DNA from: Erigeron canadensis
Taxonomy: Eukaryota; Streptophyta; Magnoliopsida; Asterales; Asteraceae
NCBI RefSeq assembly: GCF_010389155.1
Contig: NC_057769.1
Location: forward strand, 28,768,735 to 28,832,734
Length of the DNA stretch: 64,000 nucleotides
Direction of reading: 5' to 3'
Shown here: positions 25,852 to 38,900 of the stretch, in pieces
How positions within the stretch are numbered: the stretch's first letter is position 1
Layout: every line of letters starts with the position of its first letter
Made by a program: the position numbers and the translations under genes
The notes under the pieces: generated by a model
What the model was told of the DNA's origin: nothing
The model's database searches: none
The model's input: only the letters and a program-made list of their open reading frames with translations

Positions 25852-27568
25852 ATATATGATATATATATGATCTGTATTTATATATAAACGTTGTTTGTTG
25901 ACTTTAGATAATGAATATATGTTTGTGTATATATATCAGCTGTATGTTGTGTTTGTTTGGTGTTGGTGCAAATATATTAATCTTTTGTATGCTTGTTTAG
26001 ATGTGTGAATGCAAATATTAAAATAAATTGCGTGTATAATATGTGTATATATGTGTTTAGTCATCAGCTTAAGGGTTAAATTTATTTATTTATGCTGAGG
26101 AATTTTCTGGAAGAAAATGTTAGCAAGTTTCTCGTGTAAGGTTTAAATCTGTATTAGGTAAATAATTTGAGGTAATTAGGAAAATTGCTGGAAAGGACCG
26201 TTAATAAATAAAATCCAGTTAGATAGTTAATTAAAAAAAAGGTTAAATTCTCCGGTAGTGACTTCCCATATCAAATGATCTAATTAATTTTTTTTTTAAC
26301 GGACAAATTTGGCTCAGCGGCATGCCTCTTCATATATATCAAATTCCAATTTCAGAGGAAACACATGCAGTAAAAACCCTTATTTTCATTTCTGGAAGCA
26401 TTTTGCTCACACGAAGATTTAATCCCAAGACTACTCCATCTGAAACTTCACTGTATACCAATCCATCTAATGTTGATTGTTAATTATCTAAATAATTACA
26501 CTTTATTTCTTATAACTTTTGGTTACTGCTTCATTACATATGTAAAAAGATTAAAAATATATACATATATTATCTACCAATATAGCCGTAAGTATGTTTG
26601 GGTTGACGACCCAATGCGATCCATTTAATAATCTTGTCAAAAACTTTTACCCAAACTAAAAATATGACAACAGTGAAAATCTACGTCCCATTTTAGTTGT
26701 CATGTTGACTAATTTTGACCGTAAATAACTTTGTTTGTGTCATGTAACACTTGATATAAAATATATGAATAGACTGGGTTTTTAATGTACTTTTCGTTCA
26801 TATAAGTTTCATCAACTACTATATAGTACAAACAAAGTTATTTACGGTCAAAGTTAGTCAACATGACAGCTAAAATGGGACGGAGGGAGTAACTGAAGTT
26901 GGTTGACTTAAGTTACCGCATCTGATTTTCTTTAAAGTTCAAACTCATACCCTTCAAAAAATTGATGAGATCTAAATCTTCTACTGAAACAATTTAATTA
27001 TCCGGTAATATTACAAGAATGAGTTTATCTACTTTTGCAACATCAAACATCAAACTACATTAAGAATCCTATAATGGTTGGATTCCGACGAGAAAATGAT
27101 ACATAAAAATTTGCAAATAAAACTAATAGAATGTGGATACGGACATGATCACGCCCGATCTGCTTACAGTAAACAAAAGAGAAAGGATTCGTTTTGCAGC
27201 ACCTTATGCAATCTAAAGATAAAACTTAGTTGAAAGTAATGTACATATAGAGACTAATAAGGGGTTGATTATAGTAAAACAAACCTTATGATACAACAAA
27301 TAGGAAAGAATGAGAGCTATACATGGCATTGTTCAAATTTTGCACCGTTGTGAGTCAAATTTTTTTTACAAAAGTGATACATATGGATGCAGAGTTGTAC
27401 GGAAATTGCCATGTGTTATCATCTCCTTCTTTCTTATTTATTTTACATAAAGGATTATATTTTACTTGAACTAATTCCTTGACACTAATAGATAGAAGTT
27501 TATACAAAGTGAGAAGAACCTGGAGATTCAACAATTGTGTCAAAGACTCAAAGAACACAATTTCTCGT
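25852..27568. other. Intergenic between RING-H2 and HSF genes
   Basis: Holds the promoter of the RING-H2 gene, a Stowaway-type MITE (26682-26889) and the probable 3' untranslated region of the HSF gene (about 27170-27568). No further gene. Confidence 0.5.
26682..26889. mobile_element. Stowaway-type MITE, left end clipped
   Basis: The right end GGGACGGAGGGAG followed by TA is canonical. The left end begins at CGTCCCATTTTAG, lacking the outer CTCCCTC. Long inverted arms (TTGACCGTAAATAACTTTGT against ACAAAGTTATTTACGGTCAA) make it a near-perfect foldback. Confidence 0.8.
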
Positions 27569-29760
27569 TTAAAGAGTCAGATTTCGGAAGTTCCTTGAAT
27601 TCTCATACGATCCATGGTCAGTTTTTATATCTTCTTGATCATATGAAGGTGCGGCCCTCAAATTTGAGCTTGCATCTTCAATATCTGAAGAACCAGGTCT
27701 TTCTGTTAAAAACTGCTCCCAGAAAACATCATTCACCCGAGGCTGATTACTTGTAGGTGCTGCAGTCCCTGCATTATTAATCGGTTTATGATTAGAGGAA
27801 GATAAAGTCACAATTTCACCCGCAGGTTTGCCAATACCCTCAATGGATTGGGGGATTGTATCTGAATCTTGAGATGGGTCGATTTGTGAAACAGAAGATG
27901 CTAAAGTGAGATTCAACTGGCAAGATAAATGGCCCTCAGGTTCTTCATTAGCAGCTAAGTTTGGGGCAGTCTTTTGCATAAAAGAAGACTCCATGTTAAA
28001 AGCGAATGATGTGCAGGTATCAGAAAGCTCTTGAGTTTCTGGTGTATAAGGGAGCCTGCCAGGTGTCATATCGGTATTTCTAGTGTAGTTTTCAGATAAT
28101 CTGATACGTGGACTTCCACCGTCTTCATTAGAGCTTTGGGTGCTGTTTGAAACAAAGTTGACATCTGAAACAGATGGTGATAGCTCCAGCGTAAGTTTGT
28201 TTGAGAAATCATGATGAAATCCATTCCCAGAATCGGGCCTAGATGGGCTATGGTTGTCTACAAGACTATCTTCTGGGGAAACCTGAGACTGGGGCAATCT
28301 TCTTTTCTTGTTATCAGCTGAAAAATCCATGGATTCGAGTTTTTGAGAAAGGTGCTTGACAAACTCAGGATTTTGAGATGCTTTTTTCAAAAATGTCAAC
28401 AGGTTATCCTGTTTTTGTTCTATACTGTTAACACGTTGAGTAAGGTCTTCCAGTTGAAGTTTTGTAGCGGGTTGCTGTTGTTTAAACCTCATAACGCTTT
28501 TTTCAAGCGAACTCTTTTCGCGTGTAAGTTTGTCAATTTCTTCATCAAAAGCTGCTCTTTCAGGGTCAACAGTTGAAGATTGAGGATTAGTACTGTGGCT
28601 GTGAATAGGTTTTCTACGATGAATGTTCTTTAGAAGGTGCTTATTATCTTTCATAAACTCTTCATTAGCAAATTCCCATCTTTCGGGATCAATCTTTCTG
28701 AAACCCTGTTAGTATTTGAACATAACAAACACCAAATTAACAATAATGTAATCGAACTGTAAGCCAAACTTTATAATATACGACACAGAAAGAAGTCTAG
28801 CTTATAAAGTTACACCTCACTTCTAATACACAAGGTAAATTGACAACTTTGTAGTTACAATATACTCCGTATTTACTTAAATAATTCAACAAGTATATAA
28901 TCTACAGCATACCTCAGTATAAAGGTACCAACTACATTAATTTAAGCCCTATGTAGTATATTGTGAAACCACAAATGCTATCATGACTGTGTGCATACTT
29001 ATACAAAGAATTATGTATAACCCTTTAAACAGTTGCACAAATTTACCAACATGGCAACAATTTAGACTGTGTACTAGATTGTATCCAATATGTGCAAACA
29101 TATACCCAAATCTGTGTATCATAAGGCATAACAAATGAATATTAGTGGATAGACCCCAGTAAACATTTTTAGGTGCTCCTGCAGAATAGCTACCAAGATA
29201 TACATCAAGGATTCCCGGAATTATATCAATTGTGGACAAGTACCTATATGTAATCCAACAAAACTAAGTCATAAAAATCTATCTTCAAAATAGGAAATCC
29301 AAACTCTAAAGAGCCGAGTTCAACGATTTCCATCAAGCTGCCAAATAACAATTTTAACTTTGAGTTAAGTTGATATCATTTAAGATCATTTGTTGAGTTA
29401 TTCATGATTGATAACAAGAAAGGCAAATAACTTTCCGATTCTCTTTCTCCCTCATTTTTCTTACACTAATTTAGCCCGAACTCAACAAATTTAGGGCAAA
29501 TTAACCATAATTATTCTCGCTTGTGCTCACACACGCACAGCTTATAATCATTAACACTGAAATTCCTAACTTAACTCTGGAATATGTGTTACAACGAAAA
29601 CACATTTCCTCCCAATCAATACTAACAAAAGACAGCTAAGATATCATTCGAACAGAATACTGATAGCAATCTCTTGCAAAACAAATGATCAACATGTGAA
29701 ACTTGATCGCGAATACGTAAATACAAGACTAATAGCAATCTGTTACAGAACGAATAATCT

Positions 29761-29796
<36 letters not shown>

Positions 29797-30193
29797 TAAG
29801 CAATTAATGCACAAAAACCTGAGAAACTGTATAAAAGGGGCATGAAATAAATAAATATAGGGATTATTCTAATCATAAAAATAACCGGCTGCTGAAAAAT
29901 AAATTAAAAAGAAAACATGATCTGAGCAATAATAATAAAAAAAAAAAAACAAACCAAAAACTTACATAAGTATTAAGTTGTCGAATAAAGCTGGAAAAGT
30001 TATTATGTTTGAAATAAGTAGGCAATAATAATCTGGCAAACTCAGGCGGATTCCAAACCACAAAACTGTTTCTGTTTGTGCTCCACGACACTATCTCATC
30101 TGTCATTGAATCATCAACCATGTCGTATGTTTTTAACAAAAACGGCGCCGGACCTCCACCTCCACCGCCACCGGATGTCTGATTTCCGTCCAT
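27569..30193 (-). CDS. HSFA4: Heat-shock transcription factor, class A4-like
   Basis: Nuclear activator of heat and oxidative stress genes. Exon 1 is 29966-30193 and exon 2 27569-28705, joined in phase 0 at the intron position conserved in plant HSFs (between NTY and GFRK), giving 454 residues. DNA-binding domain about 16-109 after a Gly run (8-14); HR-A/B coiled coil about 125-190 with the longer class A spacing; basic nuclear signal KKRR at 209-212; acidic AHA activator motif FWEQFL at 404-409; C-terminal LTL that may form an export signal. The AHA motif marks class A; subgroup A4 is my judgement from motif layout. The 1260-bp intron carries a CA/TA microsatellite. Confidence 0.9.
29761..29798. 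repeat. CA/TA microsatellite in the HSF intron
   Basis: About nine ACAC-type units followed by about ten AT units. Likely length-variable between plants. Confidence 0.85.
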
Positions 30194-30574
30194 TAGTAGA
30201 AATGGATTTTTGATTAATGATTTTTGTGAGGGTTGTGATTTGGTTGAAAAATAAAACCCACCCAGATTGAAATATGGTGGTTACAATCACAGTTGACTTG
30301 TTAGATAGTCGTGTTTTCACTGCGGAACGACGTCGTTTTTTAAATTTCTTTTTTTAAAATGTTTTTTGGTTTGTGTAGTTTGGTCCCTGGATTTGTGTTT
30401 CACTGACACTAAAGTCCTTGCATTTTATGCAGCGAGTTTAATGAATGCGTTTAAAGACTTGGTATACTTTCAACTATTTTAGAGCACCATTACGTTTAAC
30501 TCTATGCAAAACAAAATGACGATCTAAAGCTTCTCAAAAATTCATTTCTCGTATTCTATCAAGCAAAGTGGATA
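30194..30574 (-). promoter_or_regulatory. HSF promoter region with a 12-bp ACGT palindrome
   Basis: A perfect palindrome AACGACGTCGTT lies at 30326-30337, about 133 bp upstream of the start codon. Its core GACGTC is a C-box-type site bound by plant bZIP proteins. No clear heat-shock element (inverted GAA units) was seen. Site activity is inferred. Confidence 0.45.
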
Positions 30575-30585
30575 GCGTGTTCTAC

Positions 30586-31387
30586 CTTTTTTTTTCTCGA
30601 ACATTCAGTCGGCATACGACATTGGGGAAACCTCACCGTATAATGGTGAAACCTTGCACGTATCCTATACAACGAGATGTTGACCATGGGCCATTACAAG
30701 TATTCAGAGGAAAAAACCTCAAGGTTTTGCAATCCCTAAGAGGGGAGGGAGTGGTCGCGGGGACGCGCGGGCACACCGCCGCCTGCGGTTCACCGCAGGA
30801 GAGAAAAGAAGAAATTGGGGGAAGAACCCCGAAGGGGGGAAGAGAAGAGAGAGAAAGAAAGGAAGAGAGAGGGAGAAGGTGATTGGTTGGTTGAGAATTT
30901 CTTTTTTCTTTGATAATTAAATCTGAACTCATATATATGTATAATATGTATGTATACATATGAAGAAGATGATCTGGATTTGTTTAAAAAATATTTTAAT
31001 TATTAGAAATTGCAATTCAGTCCCTGAACTATTTATCATTAATTACAATTTAGTCCCTGGACTATATACAGTTTACATCTATCTTTTTTTATATTATTAA
31101 TTGTATTTATATATATGTTTAGTATATATAGTTTTTAAAAATATATAGCATTAAAAATAAGTGAAAAATAAATGATGAGGTGGAGATGAGGGGAAAATGA
31201 GGGAAACTGACACCAGTGATTTGGGAAAGATGGGTGAAGATTGGGGAAAATTGAGGTGTAAGAATTTGATTGGTTAGTGTTAGGGGAGGATGGGTGACCA
31301 CTCCCTCCCCCCTAAGAATCGAACTCAAGACTTTGGGTAAAATCGAAAGTGTCTCTGACCAGTTGGACTGACCTTCATTGGCGGATT
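30586..31387 (-). mobile_element. tRNA-derived SINE interrupted by a TIR element
   Basis: Minus-strand SINE head with A-box-like TCCAACTGGTCAGAGA and B-box GAGTTCGATTC at about 31315-31375. The body resumes at 30740 and runs to a poly(A) tail (T run at 30587-30595 on the plus strand). Flanked by an 11-bp duplication GCGTGTTCTAC (30575-30585 and 31388-31398). An element at about 30742-31309 splits it. The paralogous sequence near 35360-35590 lacks the whole insertion. Confidence 0.85.
30742..31309. mobile_element. TIR element nested in the SINE
   Basis: Left end GGGGAGGGAGTGGTC and the reverse complement of the right end GGGAGGGAGTGGTC are inverted repeats. CCCTAAGA occurs on both sides (30734-30741, 31310-31317), an 8-bp target duplication consistent with hAT. 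A GC-rich left arm includes the hairpin CCTGCGG TTCA CCGCAGG (30782-30799). No transposase frame. Confidence 0.75.
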
Positions 31388-31398
31388 GCGTGTTCTAC

Positions 31399-32157
31399 TA
31401 GTTATACAAGTACACATGTTAAAAGTGCCTATTTATGATGTTTAAAACAACTAATATTTTTTTGAAAAAATAAAAATAAAAATTAATTACAAATGTATAT
31501 GTATATAAATCATAAATCAAAACTGTTTTGATGCTTTAAAAAGGCTGATCATACTATAAAGAATGAGAGCTATTACCTAAAGTCGAGCATGAACATTCCC
31601 GTCTATAAAATGATGAAACCCGTTAGCATAACAAACTACAACATTCGACCAGCAATACTACAAATAAATTTTAAACCCATATGACAATCGCCATAAACAC
31701 GATGATTCTTTTTAACACGAATTACATGTGTAATATACAAAAGTGAATGTTCAATTGTTGGGATATTTTCATTTATGCATTATTTTTGGTTTTTTTTTTT
31801 TTCATGTATCGGAATTGCAATAAATTGTTATTAGTTAAAAGTAATTGAGGATTTTGGTTATGCCATTTGAAAGTTGGTTTAAAGTCTTGGAGGTATCAAG
31901 GATCTCGGACCCAACATGATGCAACTGTTGCTGCTAATATTGCTTTAGCTGTTTTTTTTTTGGCATGAAATTAACATTTTGACATAATAATTTGATAAAT
32001 ATACTTGGAATTTATTAATGGTAATTTCTTGAAATCTACTTTATAAGTTTTAGGAAAATTTTTTACCTTTTAAAAATGATTAATGAAATTTCAAATGCTT
32101 TTAATGAAAGCTTTCTCATACTTTGCCTATATAAGGATACATCTCTATGATTAGAAA
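31399..32157. other. Intergenic, partly duplicated
   Basis: The first 160 bp continue the paralogous sequence found at 35450-35590. The rest is AT-rich without a recognised gene. Confidence 0.45.
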
Positions 32158-32165
32158 ATGGGAAA

Positions 32166-32350
32166 ATTATCCCTAGCAAAAATCAAGCCGAAAACCAAAA
32201 ACCAAAAACCACAAAAACCCGATAAAATCAAACCGGAAAAACCGAAAACCGAACGAAACCCATTAGTTTGGTTTTTGTTTTTTAAAAAACCAAATGGATC
32301 GGTTTGGATTTTGGTTTTCAAATGCCAAAAAATTGATCAAAAACTGAATC
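32166..32350. mobile_element. Decayed CGGTTT-rich MITE
   Basis: Dispersed AAACCGA and TCGGTTT motifs in opposite halves resemble the arms of the element at 23939-24601. No clear terminal repeats or target duplication, so the limits are approximate. Confidence 0.4.
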
Positions 32351-32465
32351 GAATCGAAACAGATATATTTTAATTTATTTTATATTTATATCATATTAAA
32401 TTTATATTTATTACTTATAATTTGTAAATATGTTAATATATATAAACTTTTGTCTTTTTAGTATA

Positions 32466-32714
32466 GTAAGTAAGTAAGTGCTCAGTGCCGCCTTCCGCGG
32501 GTTTTGAGCCCCAATACCTTGACGGTGTATGAGGGAGATTAAGATGTAGGCAGACCTTACCTCTACCTAAGTAGAGAGGCTGCTTCCAGTTTCTAACTAA
32601 ATAGTAGAAAAAGCCCTCCAACCTTTGCATGGGATGAGAATCGAACCCATGACCTCTGTTTCCAGAGGCAAGGGTGTTTACCAATTACCACTGATCCAAC
32701 CATGCTGCTTACTT
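32466..32714 (-). mobile_element. Au-like SINE
   Basis: A tRNA-derived head on the minus strand (GGATCAGTGGTAATTGG as A box, GGTTCGATTC as B box) is followed by the body motif TAGAGGTAAGGTCTGCCTAC, characteristic of the plant Au SINE family, and a TTAC-repeat tail. Flanked by a perfect 14-bp duplication GTCTTTTTAGTATA (32452-32465, 32715-32728). Complete and apparently recent. Confidence 0.85.
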
Positions 32715-32728
32715 GTCTTTTTAGTATA

Positions 32729-33562
32729 CAAATCTATATAAATTGTACTCTATGTTTTAAATGAAAACGTACAACAAAATCAATTTAATATAAAAATCAT
32801 TTTTAAATTTTTTTTGTAATTGTAAGGTCTGTTTATGCAGTAAACTGCATAGATGTTATCCCTTTAGAAAATATGCAACAAATACGATTATACGACAGAA
32901 AACTAATAGAACTAGTTTTGCTCTGTGAACTCTTTGCTTATTCGCAAAAGAATCAAAAGAAAAATTACTATCTTTTACATGAGAAATTTGTGAACGCTAA
33001 ATACTTTGTAACAAAAAGGTTCTTGATTTCTACTAAAACCATATTTTTTTTATATTGTTTAAAAAAAAAAATTAAAAAAATACATGTAACCCATATAGGG
33101 TCAAATAGTTTGTTTTGAAAAATAATATCACAATATAAAAATTTATCTTGTAAATATATGTAAGGATAAAATTTTTGTTAAATAAATCTTTCACTTATAC
33201 GGAGTATTTATTTGAAATACTCATCTAATTCATTCTTTTTTCTTTTTCTTTTTTTAATTTTAAATGTGTAACTTATCTCTCCAACAGTTTTTGAGGAACA
33301 ACCGTAAGGTTGTTTTTGACCCTTGGTCTTCTTTTTTCAATTTAAGGACTTAGGATTTCGTTATATCTCCACATTAAACTTCGTAGACCAATACAAGTCT
33401 AATAGGTTTACGTTTACCAACCAGTAAGTAATGGTTGAATAGATCATCAAGTCTTAATTAGGAAAAAATTATATTTATTCCAATATGCAGATTTCATTCT
33501 GTTTTTATTTCTTATTTTTTATTTAATTCATCAATCAAAGACAGAAGAGCATCAGTCAAGAA
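32729..33562. other. Intergenic upstream of the RBR gene
   Basis: AT-rich; no gene recognised. The final part is presumably promoter and 5' leader of the RBR gene. Confidence 0.4.
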
Positions 33563-34625
33563 ATGAATAACATTATTCAAATCTCAGATGATGAGCAATA
33601 TGCAGAAGTACTCCAACTTCAAGAAGCCCTGACTCACTCTTCTTTAACCGAAGACGAGTCGTCGTTAACTCTTTTGACATCCTCATCATCGTCGTCGGTT
33701 ATGGAATCCACGGAGAGCAAAAACAACTACTGTGGCATTTGCATGGATAGCAAAAATGCATCAGAAATATTCAAAAACACAAACATTTGCAGTCATATGT
33801 ATTGTACAGAATGCATTAGGAGCCACGTCGCTACTAAAATAAAAGAAAACAACTTAACAACCGTAACGTGTCCTGACCCTAATTGCAAAAGTATAATAGG
33901 ACCTGAAGTCTGTAAAGACATTCTACCAAAACAAGTATTGGAAAAGTGGGAGGACGGTCTATGCGAGTCTCTGATCATGGCGACCGAGAAGTTCTACTGT
34001 CCGTTTAAGGACTGTTCTGCCATATTAGTGAATGATGGAGGATCAGTTGTGACATCTTCGGAATGCCCTGTTTGTAACCGTCTGTTTTGTGCACAGTGTA
34101 GAGTGGCATGGCATTGTGGGTTGGATTGTAACGAGTATATGAGTTTGAATGAAAACGAGCGAGATCCAAGTGATCTTATGTTGATGGATCTTGCAAAAAG
34201 CAACAAGTGGAAGAGGTGCCCTAACTGTAACTATATTGTTGAGAGAACCTCTGGCTGTCCGCATATTTCTTGCAGGTTAATTAAAGATAATTTATATTTA
34301 TTTTTTTAACAGCGACTTAGTAGTTAAAAGACAATTTACTGTATATGTTTTTAGTTAGGGAAATGCTAAACACAGCCCTAACGTGCATAAAAAGACTTGT
34401 AACTTCCATATTAAAAGCCCGCCCCCCGATTTTCATGGTAAATGTACGAACAATTTATATACTTTTGAGTTTTGATAAAGATTATGGCCGGCCGGACTGA
34501 TTGATTAAATTTTTTTTATTATTATTATTATTTTTGTTTGATGTTGCAGGTGCGGGCATCATTTTTGCTATCAGTGTGGCAAGGAGTGTAATGGAAATGG
34601 ACGTCATACTTGTTCTCAAACCTGA
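33563..34625 (+). CDS. RBR-type (RING1-IBR-RING2) E3 ubiquitin ligase
   Basis: Exons 33563-34275 and 34550-34625 give 262 residues. A Ser/Thr/Glu-rich N-terminus (1-55) leads to RING1 (C57-x2-C60 ... C108), an IBR with paired cysteines about 146-189, and RING2 from C219 to about 248. Cys232 in the SGC motif is the residue expected to carry ubiquitin as a thioester in this class. The short second exon supplies the last RING2 ligands (CGHHFCYQC). No Ariadne domain and no RNase H-like N-terminal domain, so it resembles the compact plant RBR group. An ordinary-looking intact gene; substrate unknown. Confidence 0.92.
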
Positions 34626-35915
34626 TCGATTCTGGAAGTCAACCGAGGGGGCTACGAAACTAATTAAGTTTGCGACTTCATTTTCATCCTTTAGTTTTTG
34701 TATCCGATCCTCTCTATCTCAAAAACTTTGAATATCCATTGTTCTGTGTTATCTTGTCTGCACTGTTACAAAGGTATTTCTTGTCATCATTTTTAAACTT
34801 AATTGGCATCTGCTTAAGATTTGACGGATATTTGATAAATTGTTTTGTTGTTTATGTGCTTGCATGTATACGTACAATCCTTATCCATCCCTGTTAACAT
34901 ACCACAAAGCATGCAGCTGCTGATTTATATAACATTCCTAACATAAAAACTAGTATTATACAAATCCAAATTGTCATAAGATAACTTAAACAATTTTCTG
35001 TAGGACGCACACATACAAACACACGAGGTCTAAGAAGCAAATACAAGAAAAGATTTATCTAGTATTTCTTACAAATCTGGATGTTCTAGAATAAATATTG
35101 TTGCAGTATATACATGTATATAGGAAATCAGTAGAATTTATGACATACAGTAGTAACATCCAACACAATCAAACTATACAGTTATTTTGAAAATATAGAC
35201 CATGAACCATCTCCCCGTTGTGTAACTAACCCAGCTCATAACCCAAAGCCCCATTTGGAGCCGTTTCAACTGTGTATGACTCATTGATGCAATTTACACG
35301 CCACCGAAAAAAAGTACAGTTTAAGTGTTAAAAGAGAATATACATGGTATCTATATTTGTGGTAACACTATGCAAAACAGAAAGGACGATCTAAGCTTCT
35401 CGAAAATTCATTTCTGATATTCTATAAAGCCAAGTGGATTGTGTGAACTACATAAGCTAAACAAGCATATTTATAATATTTAGCACAAGAAAAAAGATAA
35501 AATAAAATAAAAACTAATTATCATTGTAATGTATGGATATCCTGGATCCAAAACTGTTCTAATGCTACTAAAAAGTATGTGTTGCTTGATCAGCCATGGC
35601 CATTTTCTTCCCATTAGTTTGAATGAACCAAAACCAATGACGACTTGAAAAATGAAAAAACTATTAGAGTCGTATACCTGAGTGTTATAATTAAGCAGAA
35701 CTGAAGCAATGTATCGGCAACAAGATAATATTTATATATATAAATGATAATTAGCGAGATGCTACAAAGTTCAAAGAAAAACAGATAGCACAAAGGCATA
35801 ACAGGACAACCAGATAAGCCATATCACGGTTCTAACTATATTCTCAAAAAGCTTACATAAAGATTACTTCTAGCCATGGAATGTAGATGCTTTGAACTTT
35901 ATTTAACATACAAGA
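34626..35915. other. Intergenic between convergent RBR and AAE genes
   Basis: Contains 3' regions of both genes and, at about 35360-35590, a diverged copy of the sequence around the SINE at 30480-31560 but without the SINE (empty site about 35441-35451, GTGTGAACTAC). No gene recognised. Confidence 0.55.
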
Positions 35916-38900
35916 TTACTTGTATAGATCAGCTATCTGGTCTTTATATAGTTCCACAACTTGGTTCCTCCGGATCTTCAGGGTTGCAGTCATCAAACCA
36001 CTGTCAATCTGAAATTCCAAAATGGTTGTTATCAAGATAGTCTAAATAAATCTGTTGCATCGTTAGTACTTCAAAGCGATCAGTACAGTCACTCGCGGAC
36101 ATAGTGTCTTTGAAGATTTTAGAGGTGTAAATTTCGACTCATTTTGTTTTTTGGTTGTTGGTGAAAAACGGAAAGTAATATATTTATGATGCCATAAAAA
36201 GAAGGTTAAATGACCAAGATAAGTGCATCGTTTGATATCCATGGTGAAAAACTGAATACTTGAGCAACCAAAACTATATTCATTACACTGGATAAGCTGG
36301 ATGTAAACATTGAGAATGGGATGATTTAAGTTATGATTTATCTCAAACGGGTCAACTGTTACCCAAATTGTATTACTGAAAATGAGAGGAATGCATGTAG
36401 TTTACCGTAAAAGGCTCCTCGATTACAAGAATGGGTCCGATCTGAAAGGAGCAATCTGAAGTCCTGCATGATGATATGAATTGACTCATTCACTATAACA
36501 AAAGAAAACCCTATTTACTAGGGTCATTTCTGTTTAAACATATCAGCTTTTTCATTTCGGAGTACAAATTATATGGTGTTGGCGTGGGATGAAAGTGGGA
36601 TGAAAGGAGATGAGTATAAGAATATCACAAAAGGAAAATGAGTATAATAATGCAGGATGTATCGATTAAATGACTTCTAAAAACTTGGTAATATGTCAAA
36701 GACTTCTGAACTTTATTATTAAAGCAAGGCAGCCCCAAATATCTTGAGAAGAAGTCATGGTTACCATTTCCGAAGCTCTTCCGATAACAAGCCAGCTACT
36801 TTCTCCTTACTAAGTTCAGCAGCACCAGAATCTGATTCAATCAATTTTTTTGATGCCGATAGAACTTCTTCCTTGTTTGGAACGATGATAGCTCCCAGAC
36901 GACGTTGATCCTGTTGTCATTTGCATGATAAAGAAAAAGTACCTGTTATGTTAACACCTAGGAACCAATGTGCAATCTTTGAAGGTGGAAAGATGTACGA
37001 GTTGAATAGGTGGTCATATTTTAGTTCAGGTTTTAGCGAGCTAGACCGTGTTGACATGCTGAAATTCGTGTTGACTAAGCGTACAAAGACTAATTGCATC
37101 AAGTTTACTGATTGCTAAAATTTGACCTAAGACGAAAAAACCAGATATTGACCTATTCATAAGCAACTGGATCAATATTGACTGAAAATGGATGCAGATG
37201 GAGGATTCAAAATTGAAGTGTTACCTGGCCAAAGACAACAATCTGTTGAATTAAACTACTTCTCATGGCAGCTTCTTCCAGCTGTTCTGGTTCAACGTTT
37301 TCCCCTGTCACCAAAATCATCGATAGAATAAGAAATGTGTTACAAAGGAGCTCATAAAACAAGAAACTAACTATAGTTCATAAGAAAACATCAAGCGACT
37401 GTTTACCTGTTAAAAGGACAATAGTGTCCTTGGCACGCCCTTCAAGAACAATATTGCCACCAGAATTACGACTTCGGCCTACTGAATGGGAAGTGGAAAT
37501 CCATCCAATATCCCCAGTGTATAACCAGCCGTCCTCATCTACGGCTTGTTTTGTAGCAGTTAGATTCTAAATTAAACAGGCAGATAAAATAGCCACCATT
37601 AGTAAACCGGGCAGACCCAAATGACAGTTGTCTTAGAAAATATTATTTAAGGAAAATACAACTTTGACTAGAGGTGGTAATTCTAACGCATTTACTTATG
37701 AATGTGATGATTATGTTTTTTTCTCTAACAGGTTGAATTAAATAAGTCAAATAGGTCAAAAGTCTCCCCAAATGCAAATTTTTATGCATAAAGTAGAAAC
37801 CCCCACACATCATTTACCACAAAAATGTTTTTGGGTCGTCCCACCTGACCCATGAAACTACCTGATACGACCCACTCTGCCCTGATTTCGACACTTAGTT
37901 GTGCTATGTTACTTTAGAAAAAAAAAAGTTGTGCTATGTTGGCCATCAGTAAAGTTCTTATGGTAACTGGCCATCACAAAAACATATTTGCTAGAAAACT
38001 GTGTAAAGCCTATCGGTTATAAGTATCACGAATCCAAAATTTTTGATATACCTTATAATAACCTTGCATGATCATCGGTCCCCTGGCTTTGACAATCCCC
38101 CTTGAACCAGGAGGAAGATCTTCACCCGTTTCATCATCAACAACTTTTATTTCTGTATGCCGAATTGGAGGCCCAACTGAGCTAAGTACCTTGAAATGTC
38201 ACATCTATGATGTTGTCATATAATTCCAGCTTACAAAATTAATATAATTGAAAACGTCATATCCGGATCAATATATTACATTGCAATATGGTCGCCGAGC
38301 AGCTATAACAGGAGATGACTCTGTTAATCCATATCCAACTTGAATTTTTGTGCCAATTGCCTGAATTGAATCAGCATCAGCACATTCGATGTGTATACTT
38401 CAGCCTGACAATATATAAAACTATAGAAACTTCAAACCTCAAAGAACTTGTCAACGTGCGTAGGCAAGCTACCACCTCCACATATTCCAGCCTGCAGAGT
38501 GTAAAAGATATTACAGATCGAATCTTATTTGTAAGCTTCTTCAATCACGATTTACAACCCTTGACATCTCTATCAGCAGGTATCAGTAATGAAGGCGGCA
38601 AACTAGGCAGTCATAGGTTTTGTAAGAGTCAAAATGAATCTTGTAGAGTTGACCTGAGCCACTGTTTGTCCCAAAACTTTGACCTTATAAATAATTAGTG
38701 TGTCATATGATTATAAAAATGATATTAATCTAACTTTCGAAATACACTATGAGAGATTTTGAACCCATTTAACACAATTCCTTTCAGGTTAAATTTTTGG
38801 GGAATACCCACTTGTTAGAGATGAAACATAATGAGAATGACCCATTCATAATAAATGGATTAAAGTTACCATCTTTAATATCAATGAAACTAGAAGATAG

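Noticed and set aside
30568..30959. Open frames of about 105 residues on both strands
   Set aside because: They run across the SINE/TIR-element junction; the Arg/Glu/Gly-rich translation is a product of the GC- and GA-rich transposon arm.
31310..31380. Second tRNA-like stretch
   Set aside because: Head of the interrupted SINE, with body, poly(A) tail and target duplication identified.
32640..32700. tRNA gene suggested by A and B boxes
   Set aside because: The boxes belong to an Au-like SINE; no cloverleaf with acceptor stem closes around them.
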